This document shows, piece after piece, positions 50,161 to 61,858 of a stretch of DNA of 64,000 nt. Under the pieces are notes generated by a model, which was given only the letters and a program-made list of their open reading frames with translations, had not been told where the DNA came from and did no database searches. Position 1 is the stretch's first letter, and each line of letters opens with the position of its first letter. The translations under genes and the position numbers were made by a program. Source of the stretch: Neodiprion pinetum (Eukaryota > Arthropoda > Insecta > Hymenoptera > Diprionidae); contig NC_060236.1 in the NCBI RefSeq assembly GCF_021155775.2, positions 16,046,519 to 16,110,518 on the forward strand. The letters are read 5' to 3'.

Positions 50161-52349
50161 AGGTGAAAAATTAACCAGGTTCTTATTATTTCTACAATAT
50201 AGAAAATTATTATTCTGTCAATTAGAAACGAGAGAACTTTACTGCAATCGGTAGAAAACAAGGTAACGATAGCTCGGTAGATAATACGACAAGTTTACCA
50301 TAGACTATAACCAGTACGAGAGATTGATATTCATTAACGATTTACAAAATCGGTAGCGCAAACGATCGACTAGATAACTTTCGGTAGAATTATTCATAAA
50401 CGATAGAGTCAATAATTTATAATGATCACGAACCCGAGGAATTAAACAATGAATTCCTGAACATAACTTTTGAGAGAATACGAAGTACAAAATTATGAGA
50501 GAGTGAGAATTTCGGAGAGTTTACAAAATAAAGAAATACACTAAATACACCGCAGTACAAAAGAATCAAGAATAATTCGCAGAATTTAACTTAACGAGAT
50601 ACAGAGAAAAGAATAACAGGCAAAAATAATATAAAATTGCCAATAGCAATAGAAAAAAAAGGTGCGGTAATATTTAGAGGCTGATTCTACGCTCGGTTGT
50701 ACTCCAAGGAACTCGATATACGATACAATAGGCACAAAAATGAATAAAAATATAATAAGCAGTAATAGAAATAAAATATAAGGCACACCACTATTACAAA
50801 AAAGTAGGGAATGAAACGTAAGGCCAATAGGGCTCAAAATACGATAGAAAATACAGAAGCAGGGTAATAGAGATTCACAAATAGTCAGAAAAGTCATAAA
50901 TACAAAAGAAATAATTATTCGGCAGTTACGAGGTCGCTCAGACACGAAAATAATTAATTACTGAAATCATGCAGTCACACGGCGGCTTACTGCAACTCTA
51001 AGCCGTGGACCATGATTCACACAAAGTCGATGGGTACCATAAAAAAGAATAGAAATTATGAGCAACTTCGTAACGATACAATACAGAGGCCTTACCTTAG
51101 TTGGTTACTTCAGGCACACAACACTGAATTTATTTCAAATAAAACTTAGAATAATTAAAAGAAAATAAGAAGGAAGGAAAGGACTTGAATTTATAGGTAG
51201 AAGTTAACGATAGTGCAACGATAGAGGGTGTGGAGAAACGGTAGATAAAGTAACGATAGAACGAGAGGAAAAAGGATCGGTAGCTCAAAATGAGAGAATA
51301 TTCGGGAGAATGCGAACAGACAACTGTCGCTCAGCAGGTCAAGCGTAGAATAGAGGGAGGTCGAAGATCGGCTCGCCGATCTCGCGGTTGTCGTGAGGTG
51401 ATTCTTCTTCCCTTTCATTAGTTGGTTGACCCCCACCGCAAATAGGCCATCCCCCTGTGGCGAATAATGGTTACGGCGTGGTCATGCGTTTTCGAAAATT
51501 ACCGCTAGATGTGGCGTAATGTGCTGCTCGTGATTTCGTCATTGACACCAACTCGTACGATTTAGTAGCTGCTTCAGTTTACTGTCCAGGTTGCCTATCA
51601 TCGGGGACTTCTTTGACAAAGGCATACACAAGATGCCTTTCGGTCAAAGTTACCGAGTGGAGAGTGACGACTCACTGTTCACTTCCACCGGCTTTTGTAC
51701 AGGCAGTAGCCGGCTGCCTGTACCCGAGGTCGTGCCGTCAGACGGTTGGCTAAACCGTGGACCACGACCCACACAATTAGTCCTTGCCGACAGGAAGACT
51801 GCGTCGATCCTCGGAACGATGGCTTTATCAATCTGGACGTAGTTGTTTGGGGTCGGTCCGCCACTAGGCCGGCAAGTCGGAAGATGGCAGGCTACGGTCT
51901 GCCCTTCACGCCATCCTTGCGGCATCCGATAGAGCGGGCGGCTTGTTCTTCCTTGAGGAGCGGTCCCCCCGGCCGTCGGGAGGATTTTTATCTCCCTGTT
52001 CACCGGCAGTCGAGGCGATACGGAAGGTTCGGGTGGATGCCACCCCAGGTGTATAGAAGTGCACCAAGGTAGCCAGTATAGTCGGATTAGACCGTCGGTA
52101 GGCGAAGTCGTCGAGAGCTGGAAACGGTAGATATCGGTCCCTCGGTGGTCGGGATCGTTGTCGTCCAAGTACCTTATTAGCTTGCGCCGAAGCGCGAAAT
52201 AAAGAATTTACAAAGAAAGAATTAGTTAAAGGTAGTTACTGCCTATTCTGTATCGAGTTCGGTTGGAGTACCCTGCTGAGGACGCGTAAACTAGAAATAA
52301 TAACGGTCGTGTGCCCTTATGACGGGCGACTCTGAAACGCCACGTTACA
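50160..52349 (-). mobile_element. 3' LTR (approximate) of the Ty3/gypsy element
   Basis: Read on the minus strand, the LTR begins TGTAACGTGGCG at 52349, directly after a purine-rich tract (GGGGGGAGGGAG, complement of 52350-52364) that serves as polypurine tract. The far end cannot be fixed: the change from host-like to CGGTAG-rich sequence is near 50160-50250, and the terminal segment that precedes the primer-binding site in the other LTR (57124-57351) is absent here. The minus-strand frame 52168-51650 is open in this copy but shifted by an indel in the other, so it is probably not coding. Confidence 0.5.
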
Positions 52350-52364
52350 ACTCCCTCCCCCCAG

Positions 52365-53050
52365 GGGGAGACCGGGCAGGTCTTCTACCTAGGTAATGTC
52401 ACGAAGGCTCTTATTAGAAATTATGGAGGCTGACCCGTAAACTGACGAATAAGTGGTTTCGTTGTCCATTGACAACACTAGCCGAAAGAATTAACGGAAA
52501 TTACGTAAGAGACGGTAGAGACGGAAAACGCGTAAGCCTCGGTAATTTTTGACGCATGATAGTGTGCGCTAGTTAATAAAATAAGAAAAGTATGGTAAAA
52601 GATCACACAAAAGGCGAGTCAGGTAATTTAGGGTTGTATATCCGAGCGTTGATTGTTAGTTTTTGTTTTTGGTTCAGGAGTTTTTGCCCTTACCTCAGTC
52701 AGTGACGGTTTTTGCGAAAAATCAGTTGATACAGAGGGTGGTTTGGAGTGATTACAAGACAGTTAACGTTGACGGAATAAGTAAGAATCGGAGTTTTTTT
52801 CACGGTAGAACTGAAGTAAAGTTTTGACGATAGCTTGAAACGGTAGAAATAAAGTTACGTGTTTGAGGATAAATCAGACGGTAGAAACAAGGTAGAATTT
52901 AGACAATGACTCGAACGGTGAAGGTAGAGTTAAGTTTTCCGATAACTTAGCGTTGCGGAAATGAAGTTAGATCTTCACGGTAGGTTGACGGTAGCTGAAA
53001 ACGGTAGGGAATTTCAACGAACGGTAGATAAACGATAGCTAAAAACGTTA
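52365..53050. other. Non-coding retrotransposon 3' region rich in CGGTAG/CGATAG
   Basis: About ten CGGTAG or CGATAG hexamers occur between 52500 and 53045, often followed by A or AAA. Similar spacing is seen in the LTR halves (50240-50420, 51200-51290). No open frame continues from the RNase H region. The region occupies the place where integrase should be. Confidence 0.55.
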
Positions 53051-55174
53051 GTGAAATCATAGCCAAGAAATTCAAGTGACCATCTAGCTAATCGACCGGT
53101 AGGATTCTTTCGCTTATGAAGCCATTGGAGGCTGCTATGGTCTGTCACGACCGTGAAATGGTACCCTTTGATGTAGGGGCGGAATTTTCCGATTGCCCAG
53201 ATAACGGCGAGGCATTCTGGTTCGGTAGCGGAGTACTTCCTTTCGGCATCCGGTAGGGTTCTGCTTGCGTATGCGATTACGTGTTCTCCGTCTTGGTCAG
53301 CTTGAGTTAGGACAGCGCCTAGTCCGCAATTACTAGCGTCAGTTTGTACTACGAAAGGATTATTAAAATCAGGGCACGATAGCGTTGGAGCGGTAGTTAG
53401 ACGATTTTTAATTTTTTTCGAAAGCGAGAGATTGCGATTCAGCCCAAGTCCATGATTGGGTTTTTCGCAAGAGCCGCGTCAGTGGTTCGGTTATCGAGGC
53501 AAGATTTGGAATAAACCTTCGGTACCAGGAAGCCATTCCTAAAAATCGACGTAGTTGTTTTACTGTACGTGGGACCGGATAATTTACAACGGGAGCTATT
53601 TTATCTGGATCTATTTGTAATCCATATTCGTTAACTAGAAAGCCGAGATATTTAACTTCAGAGCAACAAAATTCGCATTTATCGGGGTTGAACGTGAGGT
53701 TTGCGTGTGGGATAGTTCGTAGAACGCGTCGTAGCCACTCGAGGTGTTCGTCAAATGTTTTTGTGGCGATGATAATATCATCCAAATAGGCGAAAGCGTA
53801 TGGATCCATGTCTGGTCCAATTAGGCGATCTAACAACCTTTGAAACGTAGCCGGTGCTCCAGTTAATCCGTACGGCATCCGCGTAAAATGAAAAAGTCCT
53901 TTACCGGGAACAATGAAGGCGGTTACTTCGCGACTCGCCTGAGTTAAAGGAATCTGGAAATACGCCTGACTTAGGTCGATAGTTGAAATATATCGGGCGG
54001 ATCGGAGTTTGTCCAGAATGCTGTCCATTCGCGGTAGCGAATACGCGTCCTTTTTGGATGCCTGATTTACTTACCGGAAGTCGATACAAAAACGGTAGGA
54101 GCCAATTGGTTTTTTAACCATTACGATCGGACTTGCCCATTCGCTATGTGAGGGTTCGATAATTCCGTTAGCAAGCATTTTGTCAACTTCCTCGTCGATA
54201 GCTTCTTGTATTTTTGGCGATACTCGATACGCTCGTTGTCTAATCGCGGGATGGTCACCTACGTCTATGTGGTGGGTGGCCAAATTAGTTGTACCTATTT
54301 TGTCGGACGCTGGGGCTACCTCTGTTTTTAGTAAGTTCCGTAATTCGACGGTTTGCTCGTCGTTCAGAGCTACAATTCCGTTACATTGTGTTTCGGGAGT
54401 AAATCGGGAGTGCGTTTGAAATTTGTAAGTTACGGGAGAGTTATATTTGAATGACCAGTTAGGTTCTGTAAAATCTACTATTATATCAAATGTGTGGATG
54501 AAATCTAAACCTATAATACAATCGAAGCTAAGGGAAGGTATAACGCGAACTTGAATATCGCAGATAGTCCCTTCTAATTCTATCGGCACGATTACTTCAC
54601 CCGTGACGTCAGCCTTTCGGCCGGCGGCCGTTACGACTGCTCCGATATCAGATTTTTGAATTAGGAAACCTCTCGATTCGATCAATACCGAAGTTTTTAA
54701 ATTCACAAAGGTTCGTGATGAACCGCGGTCAAATAAAGCCATTACCCGTAAGTCGCATATTTTGAGAATCAAAAATAACAGTGGTTTCCCGTGAAGCGGG
54801 TAGACTGGACTGCAGAAGTCAGTTTGTTCAGTAGGTGGACCGGTAGTAGTATTAATTTCGGAAATACCAATAAGTTTGGTAGTATTAATAATTTCGGTAG
54901 TATTAATAATTTCGGTAGTATTATTAATTTCGGTAGTATTATTAATTTCGGTAGGTAAAGAACAAGGTCTGACAATTTGTTCGAGCGAGGTTTCGGGCTC
55001 TACTGTGGGTCTGGGTTCCGAGGTTGCCTTTGCGCGCGGTTCCTCTGATAGTTTTCCGCACACCGGGTACATGTGGCTCGGGTGTATCCTGTCAACCCGC
55101 ACGTGAAGCAAAATTTCGTGCGCGGCGCGGTGCACTGTCGCTGATGATGTCCGGGTTGCTGGCAATTGTAACAT
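53050..55174 (-). pseudogene. pol: Gypsy-type pol: protease, reverse transcriptase, RNase H (broken)
   Basis: First part (55174-54071): a repetitive linker of NNTTEI units (about 54960-54850), then an aspartic protease with ALFDRGSS where family members have D-S/T-G, so the catalytic triplet is altered, and IIGLDFI as the distal hydrophobic motif. It then runs into RT at SEWASPIVMVKKPIGSYRFC. An in-frame TAA at 54071-54069 interrupts RT. It resumes in the same frame with MDSILDKLRSARYISTIDLS, MPYGLTGAPATFQRLLD and the YLDD box, up to FLGMASWYRRFIPNLA. A one-base excess in an A-run near 53414 shifts frame before RNase H, whose TDASNCGLGAVL, TEPECLAVIW and VVTDHSSL motifs read on to about 53085. 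Pol lies in the -1 frame relative to gag and overlaps it by 175 bases, as expected for -1 frameshifting. Confidence 0.92.
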
Positions 55175-56619
55175 GCAAATCTAGGACGTGTGCGTGCAGT
55201 TGTTTGTTCTGTAGTCGGTAGAAATGAATTGGAGTCGGTAGGCGGAGCGGTAGAAGTTACAGGCGAGTTGACGTTACTCGGGTTTTCATTCTGACGGTAG
55301 TTATTCCGGTTGCTGGTATTATTCCTAGGTGGTCGTTGGTTATTACGGGTGTCAGGTCTAGGATCCGAGGGTTTTCTATTAACGTTCGAGTTTGATCGGT
55401 TTTCTTGAATACACGTTTGATACGCAGCATTAACGTTATCCTTTGGTTCATCCTCTAGATTTAGGTTGGCTAACGCGGATCGCGATTGACGGGAGTTAGC
55501 GCGTGTTCCGCGATATGCTAGATCCGGTAGCAGTGAGTTTTCGGGAGTCGGTCGTGCTTGGTATTTATTACTTGCCGCAAAACTCATCTCCAATTGTCGG
55601 GCGGTATCCTCTAAATCATCAAGATCTTCGAGATCTCTCAGTCTTATTAACACTTGAAAACGCGGTAGCAGGTTTTGATAGGCATAGTCCATCTCCTCGT
55701 CGTGGGAGAATCCGGGACTTAATCGATCAAAATACGCACGCATATATTTGAGGTAATCGGCGACTGGCTCGTTTTCGCCCTGCGTACGTTTACGGATCTT
55801 TTCACGTAATGTAAACTGTAAATTTGGATCACCGAACCTATAACGCCAAGCGTGTTCGAAATCGGAGAAACTGTGCCATTGGGGTCGTTTGCTTCGGAAC
55901 CAGTACAAAGCTACTCCAGAAAGAAAAAACGGGAGACTGTTCAGGATGTCATTATCGCGTAGATTAAATAAGGTTCTAACCTCCTCTATCCGCGTTAAGA
56001 AGGCTTCCGAATCTTCATTACGCGTTCCTGCAAATTTTAAATTCAGTTTTCGCATAACCTCGTATGCGGCGAGTGTATTTGAGGTATTGTTATTGAAACG
56101 CGGCGGTTGAGCTGTCGGGAATGAGTCGAAAGGTTGTCGCGGCGTGCTATGATGGAACGGGGGAGCTTCGCGACGCGGGGTAAAGCTAGGCGGTATCGGG
56201 AGGTGTTCTCGCGCAGTGTTTACATTTTGCATCCGGTTTTCCAGAGGACCTCTGATGTCGATAGCCGGAGCGTTGTTTTGGTTTGACGATAAATCATGCG
56301 TATTATCGGGAGAAGTATTATTTAACGACATATTATTTTCCGCGCTTATTCCGATTTCATGCGTCGATTGTGGGCTTTGTCTTTCGTCCGTCGGTATTTG
56401 TAAAAACGATGTGCCGGCTTCGGCATCAAGCGTCGTTTTATCGGGAGTAGCGGGATCAGTCATTTCTCCGCGAGAAATTCGGTAGAATCGGATTGAACGA
56501 TCTCGTAAAGTCGGTAGAGTTTCTTCTGCTGATAATGCACGCTGTCTTAGCTCGTAACGTAATTCCGCTGTAGTTAAGAAATATATCCACGAGTCTTTTA
56601 CAGACGGCAACGAAGGCAT
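55000..56619 (-). CDS. gag: Gypsy-type Gag, 539 residues, open
   Basis: Open from ATG 56619 to a stop at 55000. Retrotransposon-gag capsid region lies at about residues 190-330: LNLKFAGTRNEDSEAFLTRI, LPFFLSGVALYWFRSKRP and REKIRKRTQGENEPVADYLK. A basic, Asn-rich spacer follows, then two zinc knuckles. The first is regular (CYNCQQPGHHQRQC, C-x2-C-x4-H-x4-C). In the second (CFTCGLTGYTRATC) the His is replaced by Tyr. The upstream 76-aa frame is unrelated. Because gag is unbroken while pol is broken, gag product could still be made; whether it is cannot be told. Expression would start from the LTR at 57124-61858 on the minus strand. Confidence 0.9.
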   Translation of the reverse strand: MPSLPSVKDSWIYFLTTAELRYELRQRALSAEETLPTLRDRSIRFYRISRGEMTDPATPDKTTLDAEAGTSFLQIPTDERQSPQSTHEIGISAENNMSLNNTSPDNTHDLSSNQNNAPAIDIRGPLENRMQNVNTAREHLPIPPSFTPRREAPPFHHSTPRQPFDSFPTAQPPRFNNNTSNTLAAYEVMRKLNLKFAGTRNEDSEAFLTRIEEVRTLFNLRDNDILNSLPFFLSGVALYWFRSKRPQWHSFSDFEHAWRYRFGDPNLQFTLREKIRKRTQGENEPVADYLKYMRAYFDRLSPGFSHDEEMDYAYQNLLPRFQVLIRLRDLEDLDDLEDTARQLEMSFAASNKYQARPTPENSLLPDLAYRGTRANSRQSRSALANLNLEDEPKDNVNAAYQTCIQENRSNSNVNRKPSDPRPDTRNNQRPPRNNTSNRNNYRQNENPSNVNSPVTSTAPPTDSNSFLPTTEQTTARTRPRFACYNCQQPGHHQRQCTAPRTKFCFTCGLTGYTRATCTRCAENYQRNRAQRQPRNPDPQ

Positions 56620-57100
56620 GTATTATTGTTTGCGATTTACAATACTGCTTGTAATGAACACGGATGGGCGGGCGCATACACACGGCTGATCCTGTGTGTT
56701 AATAAGCGGTCACGAGCAAGAAATACGGTCTCACTCGTGAGTTGTCAACAACTATAGCGGGCGATAGAAAAAAATTGTTTTGGGCCGCGCGCTGCTCTCC
56801 GCGAACAATGCGTCGGCTAGAAGTAAGACTCGCGAGGGATTATACCGTCGTCATAATAATATCTGTAATCCGGGATGTTCAGTCCGCTGAATATTTAAAT
56901 ATTTTGGGTCGATTGGTCACTCAATATCAACTGTTTTTCAAGATCTACTTGAATCTTTGTGTTAGTAACTGACTGAGTAAAAGCGGGAAGAGGTTTCTTT
57001 TGTTAATAATAATTTCTTTCTTTCTCTCTCTCTCTCTCTTATTCTCTCTCAAGTTTTTAACTGAATTATTAACTGGAATTTTACTGTAACTGGCCTTTTG

Positions 57101-57120
57101 TGGCCCCACGTTGGGCGCCA
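57101..57120 (-). promoter_or_regulatory. tRNA primer-binding site of the gypsy element
   Basis: On the minus strand the sequence reads TGGCGCCCAACGTGGGGCCA, starting with the TGG that pairs with the CCA end of a tRNA, three bases after the LTR end GTTACA. The TGGCGCC start is widespread among gypsy-like elements; the exact primer tRNA is not decided here. A partial second TGGCGCCCAAC-like sequence occurs inside the LTR at about 57224-57234. Confidence 0.85.
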
Positions 57121-57123
57121 ATT

Positions 57124-60100
57124 TGTAACGCTAAATCCTGTTACCCTCGGAGGAGGACTTACCGTTGACACTTTGGCGCGATTCTCCACTTATTCAAAAT
57201 ATTAAACTATAACAAAATAAATCATGTTGGGCGCCAGACGCGTTAGCGTCGATTTTCAAACAATAATACAAATCAATAAAAATAAAACGAAACGGTACGA
57301 AAAATAAATAGAGAACCCGTTGTATGGCTGGCTAGGCTCAGGTACTTCCACGTACTTCGAAGGTCAAAGTAAGGCTGGTGAATTGGGTTAGAAGTTGCGA
57401 ATTACTCCTACGATAATTCAAGTAGAAAAAGAAATAGTGAAGAAACTTGGATCTGAAAATTATTATATTCGCTGTCTACCACTGCAACTTTTACCGTGTA
57501 CACACACTGAACAAAAAGTTAGTCTTCCTATTAAACTATTATAGAGTATATTGTCGACTCAGGCCCTTTGAATACTGTTGTATTGCGGTTGGTTGCTGAA
57601 ATTACACGATCAAAGTAACCCAGATTACTTTTCGTACTGAGTTGTACCAAACTGCTTATATTGTATAATCTAATAAAATCAAATTAAATATTGTATAATC
57701 CGTATGGATTAATGCTGAGAATATTGCTATAAATCGCATAAGTTTTCTATTTTCGGTGGGCGAAAGTACGTTTTATACTTTTTTGTACAGTTCCTCTAAT
57801 AATAATAATACATACGCATAAAGGTATGGTGACAGACTTCGTACAATTTACTTCAGTGTACTCTAATTTTATGATAAAACTAGTTCATGTGATGCGTGTA
57901 GGACGCAGAGAATGCTGGTTCATTGACCAAGCACATTTAACTCCACTCACAATTGACGTAATGTACACGAGGAAGGTCCTTGAAATAGGCCTGTAAAAAT
58001 TTGAACTGAGCTGTTCTCCAAATTAGCTCTCAAGAACTAAATGCACAATCTCTATCCAAGCACAATTCTTTGTCTTACAATTAACCGTAAACTATTGCGC
58101 TAGTGAAGGGTGAATGGCGTTGTTTAAAAGTACATGTTTTTACGGTATCTGCACTGGCTATATATTCCATAGCAGGATTTGATATTTGAAAAAAATCTGT
58201 AACTATGAGAAATATACGAGTATTAAGGCTACTGTATAGTGAAAATATTAGCATCATCAATGATGTATTCTTTAGCATATAGGCATGTTCATGTCAATTG
58301 TATTTCGTTTGAATCTGACGTTCTTTCAAATAACTCAAAATTAAGATGGAATATATCCTGTGTTACAGCCCTATGTAACAATAACGTAGTTAAAAATCAA
58401 GAACCAACGTGTATTTTCATTTTATACTCAATTCAAAATCAATCATCGATTCATATGAATTTCTCGGTATGATATGGGACGTGTTAAAATCACTCGCGCA
58501 AAGTTTACAAATTTTTTTACAATATTTTGATCCATGGAATATTTTGTCAGGTTAAGAAAAAAATTAGATTCAAATAATGTACAATTAGCATAGAATACTC
58601 CATAGACAATGCTCATATTTTTACTAAGTAGTAAAATCGATGCGCATTAATTTCTTGTTTCAGATACAGATGTTTTTGTAAATGATTATGCGATAAAATA
58701 TGAACTGAAAACACGGTAAAACCGAGTTTTTTCAAGTGGTAAAATCTATTCCCCCTTTGCACAAGGGCTTAGGATTGAGGTTGAGATATGTGCTTTAGGA
58801 GAAATTTTTGATTATTTATTTCAAGGGTCATCCTGATGCACACCCATATATAATACATATTATACCTGAATATAACTAGCTGTATAATTGCGAGTCTACC
58901 ATTGGATATTTTATGCGCACGAGTGTGATATGTCTACCAAAAACATGAAACACAAGTTCAAGTGATATTAAATACCATAAACGTATTTACGTAAACTTAA
59001 AATAGGTATACAGGTAGCTCCAGTTTCTTACCTTTTTTAAGTAGTAATTTACAGGCTCGTAATACCAATTTTTCTTTTTTATTTAAGGTGAATAGAACAG
59101 AAATCTCATTTTTGTGTAGTTATGCTGGAAAATCCCAGTGCTTGCATGCCTCGGCAGTGTTGGACAAGATAATAAGTATTCAGAGGTCAGATTATTTCTC
59201 TCCACATTTATCTAGATAGAATGACAGTCAGATTTCTATGCGGTCATCTCTATAAAAATCTTGTTATTCTCATGTAGATGATAAAAAAACATGTAAGCAA
59301 TACAAATAAGAGATTTTTTAAAAATATACTCCGAATGTTTATCAGAAAATCATACATTTATTAAAACACTTATAATCGAAGAATTACAGCAGTCTTTTGA
59401 CGGAATAGTAACTTTTATAATTGTTTATTGATTACAAACTTCCGACGTGATGTATAAGAATGTGATTTCTAGTTCTGAATAATCTCAACAAGGCGCTAAA
59501 AAAGATAACGATATTATATTATACCATTTTGTAATCTGGAAAGTCCTTGGTATATTAATAAACATAACAGTTAAATCACATTATAGCATTGACTGACAAG
59601 CATTTCAGCGTATCTGTATATATGAAAAACGATGAAAACGAACAGCAGATTCATGTACATTAAGGTGAAAAATTAACCAGGTTCTTATTATTTCTACAAT
59701 ATAGAAAGTTATTATTCTGTCAATTAGAAACGAGAGAACTTTACTGCAATCGGTAGAAAACAAGGTAACGATAGCTCGGTAGATAATACGACAAGTTTAC
59801 CATAGACTATAACCAGTACGAGAGATTGATATTCATTAACGATTTACAAAATCGGTAGCGCAAACGATCGACTAGATAACTTTCGGTAGAATTATTCATA
59901 AACGATGGAATCGATAATTTATAATGATTACGGACCTGAGGAATTAAACAATGAATTCCTGAACATAACTTTTGAGAGAATACGAAATACAAAATTATGA
60001 GAGTGAGAATTTCGGAGAGTTTACAAAATAAAGAAATACACTAAATACACCGCAGTACAAAAGAATCAAGAATAATTCGCAGAACTTAACTTAACGAGAT

Positions 60101-61858
60101 ACAGAGAAAAGAATAACAGGCAAAAATAATATAAAATTGCCAATAGCAATAGAAAAAAAAGGTGCGGTAATATTTAGAGGCGCTGATTCTACGCTCGGTT
60201 GTACTCCAAGGAACTCGATATACGATACAATAGGCACAAAAATAAATAAAAATATAATAAGCAGTAACAGAAATAAAATATAAGGCACACTACTATTACA
60301 AAAAAGTAGGGAATGAAACGTAAAGCCAATAGGGCTCAAAATACGATAGAAAATACAGAAGCAGGCTAATAGAGATTCACAAATAGTCAGAAAAGTCATA
60401 AATACAAAAGAAATAATTATTCTGCAGTTACGAGGTCGCTCAGACACGAAAATAATTAATTACTGAAATCATGCAGTCGCACGGCGGCTTACTGCAACTC
60501 TAAGCCGTGGACCATGATTCACACAAAGTCGATGGGTACCACAAGAAAGAATAGAAATTATGAGCAACTTCGTAACGATACAATACAGAGGCAGAAGCCT
60601 TACCTTAGTTGGTGACTTCAGGCACACAACACTGAATTTATTTCAAATAAAACTTAGAATGGTCAAAAGAAAATAAGAAGGAAGGAAAGGACTTGAATTT
60701 ATAGGTAGAAGTTAACGATAGTGCAACGATAGAGGGTGTGGAGAAACGGTAGATAAAGTAACGATAGAACGAGAGGAAAAAGGGTCGGTAGCTCAAAACG
60801 AGAGAATAATCGGGAGAATACGAATAGACACAACCGTCGCTCAGCAGGTCAAGCGTAGTATAGTAGAAGGTCGAAGTTCGGCTCGCCGATCTCGCGGTTG
60901 TCGTGAGGTGATTCTTCTTCCCTTTCATTGGTTGGTTGACCCCCACCGCAAATAGGCCATCCCCCTGGGGCGAATATTGGTTACGGCGTGGTCATGCGTT
61001 TTCGAAAATTACCGCTAGATGTAGCGTAATGTGCTGCTCGTGATTTCGTCATTGACACCAACTCGTACGATTTAGTAGCTGCTTCAGTTTACTGTCCAGG
61101 TTGCCTATCATCGGGGACTTCTTTGACAAAGGCATACACAAGATGCCTTTCGGTCAAAGTTACCGAGTGGAGAGTGACGACTCACTGTTCACTTCCACCG
61201 GCTTTTGTACAGGCAGTAGCCGGCTGCCTGTACCCGAGGTCGTGCCGTCAGACGGTTGGCTAAACCGTGGACCACGACCCACACAATTAGTCCTTGCCGA
61301 CAGGAAGACTGCGTCGATCCTCGGAACGATGGCTTTATCAATCTGGACGTAGTGGTTTGGGGTCGGTCCGGCACCAGGCCGGTAAGTCGGAGGACGGCAG
61401 GCTACGGTCTGCCCTTCACGCCATCCTTGCGGCATCCGATAGAGCGGGCGGCTTGTTCTTCCTTGAGGAGCGGTCCCCCCGGCCGTCGGGAGGATTTTTA
61501 TCTCCCTGTTCACCGGCAGTCGAGGCGTACGGAAGGTTCGGGTGGATGCTACCCCAGGTGTATAGAAGTGCACCAAGGTAGCCAGTATAGTCCGATTAGA
61601 CCGTCGGTAGGCGAAGTCGTCGAGAGCTGGAAACGGTAGATATCGGTCCCTCGGTGGTCGGGATCGTTGTCGTCCAAGTACCTTATTAGCTTGCGCCGAA
61701 GCGCGAAATAAAGAATTTACAAAGAAAGAATTAGTTAAAGGTAGTTATAGCCTATTTTGTATCGAGTTCGGTTGGAGTACCCTGCTGAGGACGCGTAAAC
61801 TAGAAATAATAACGGTTGTGTGCTCTTGTGACGGGCGACTCTGAAACGCCACGTTACA
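57124..61858 (-). mobile_element. 5' LTR region, chimeric with scramblase 3' DNA
   Basis: On the minus strand the region begins TGTAACGTGGCG at 61858 and ends GCGTTACA at 57124, giving matched TGTAAC/GTTACA termini and abutting the primer-binding site. At 4.7 kb it is far longer than a normal LTR. The excess is explained by 57352 to about 59700, which is a copy of the scramblase last exon and 3' flank. The 57124-57351 segment has no counterpart in the other LTR. Interpreted as an LTR into which host DNA was copied, or as a misassembly. Confidence 0.6.
57352..61858. repeat. 4.5-kb duplicated unit, copy B
   Basis: Copy of 47808-52349. It begins at GTACTTCGAAGG with the last twelve scramblase codons (YFEGQSKAGELG, stop) but lacks the DFM codons and the splice acceptor, so it cannot serve as a terminal exon unless spliced otherwise. 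Just left of the break, GTACTTC occurs also in the adjoining LTR sequence (57342-57348), a 7-base microhomology. Identity to copy A is very high by eye. Confidence 0.88.

Larger units (their letters stand above)
47808..52349. repeat. 4.5-kb duplicated unit, copy A (contains native scramblase 3' end)
   Basis: Matches 57352-61858 nearly base for base from GTACTTCGAAGG in exon 6 to GTTACA at 52349. Differences are scattered substitutions and small indels; one visible indel of about 42 bases is present at about 48190-48235 and absent from copy B. The left half (to about 50160) is the scramblase 3' UTR and flank. The right half (about 50200-52349) is rich in CGGTAG and CGATAG phrases, like the retrotransposon interior beyond it, and ends GTTACA, the complement of an LTR start TGTAAC. 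It is therefore host 3' sequence joined to a 3' LTR read on the minus strand. Confidence 0.88.
52350..57123 (-). mobile_element. Ty3/gypsy retrotransposon interior, integrase-less
   Basis: Minus-strand order: primer-binding site (57120-57101), leader (57100-56620), gag (56619-55000), protease-RT-RNase H (55174 to about 53050), then about 700 non-coding bases and a polypurine tract next to the 3' LTR. No integrase zinc-binding or DDE region is found between RNase H and the LTR, where about 1.2 kb would be expected. With one stop in RT, a frameshift before RNase H and no integrase, this copy is not autonomous. Confidence 0.88.

Noticed and set aside
51650..52168. 172-codon open frame in the LTR
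   Set aside because: Copy B has a one-base indel that shifts it, and the opposite strand is also open. No domain is seen; open frames follow from the local GC-rich composition.
57352..57393. A second scramblase gene ending in copy B
   Set aside because: Only the last twelve codons are present, without the DFM codons or an acceptor site, and no other exons lie between 52350 and 57352.
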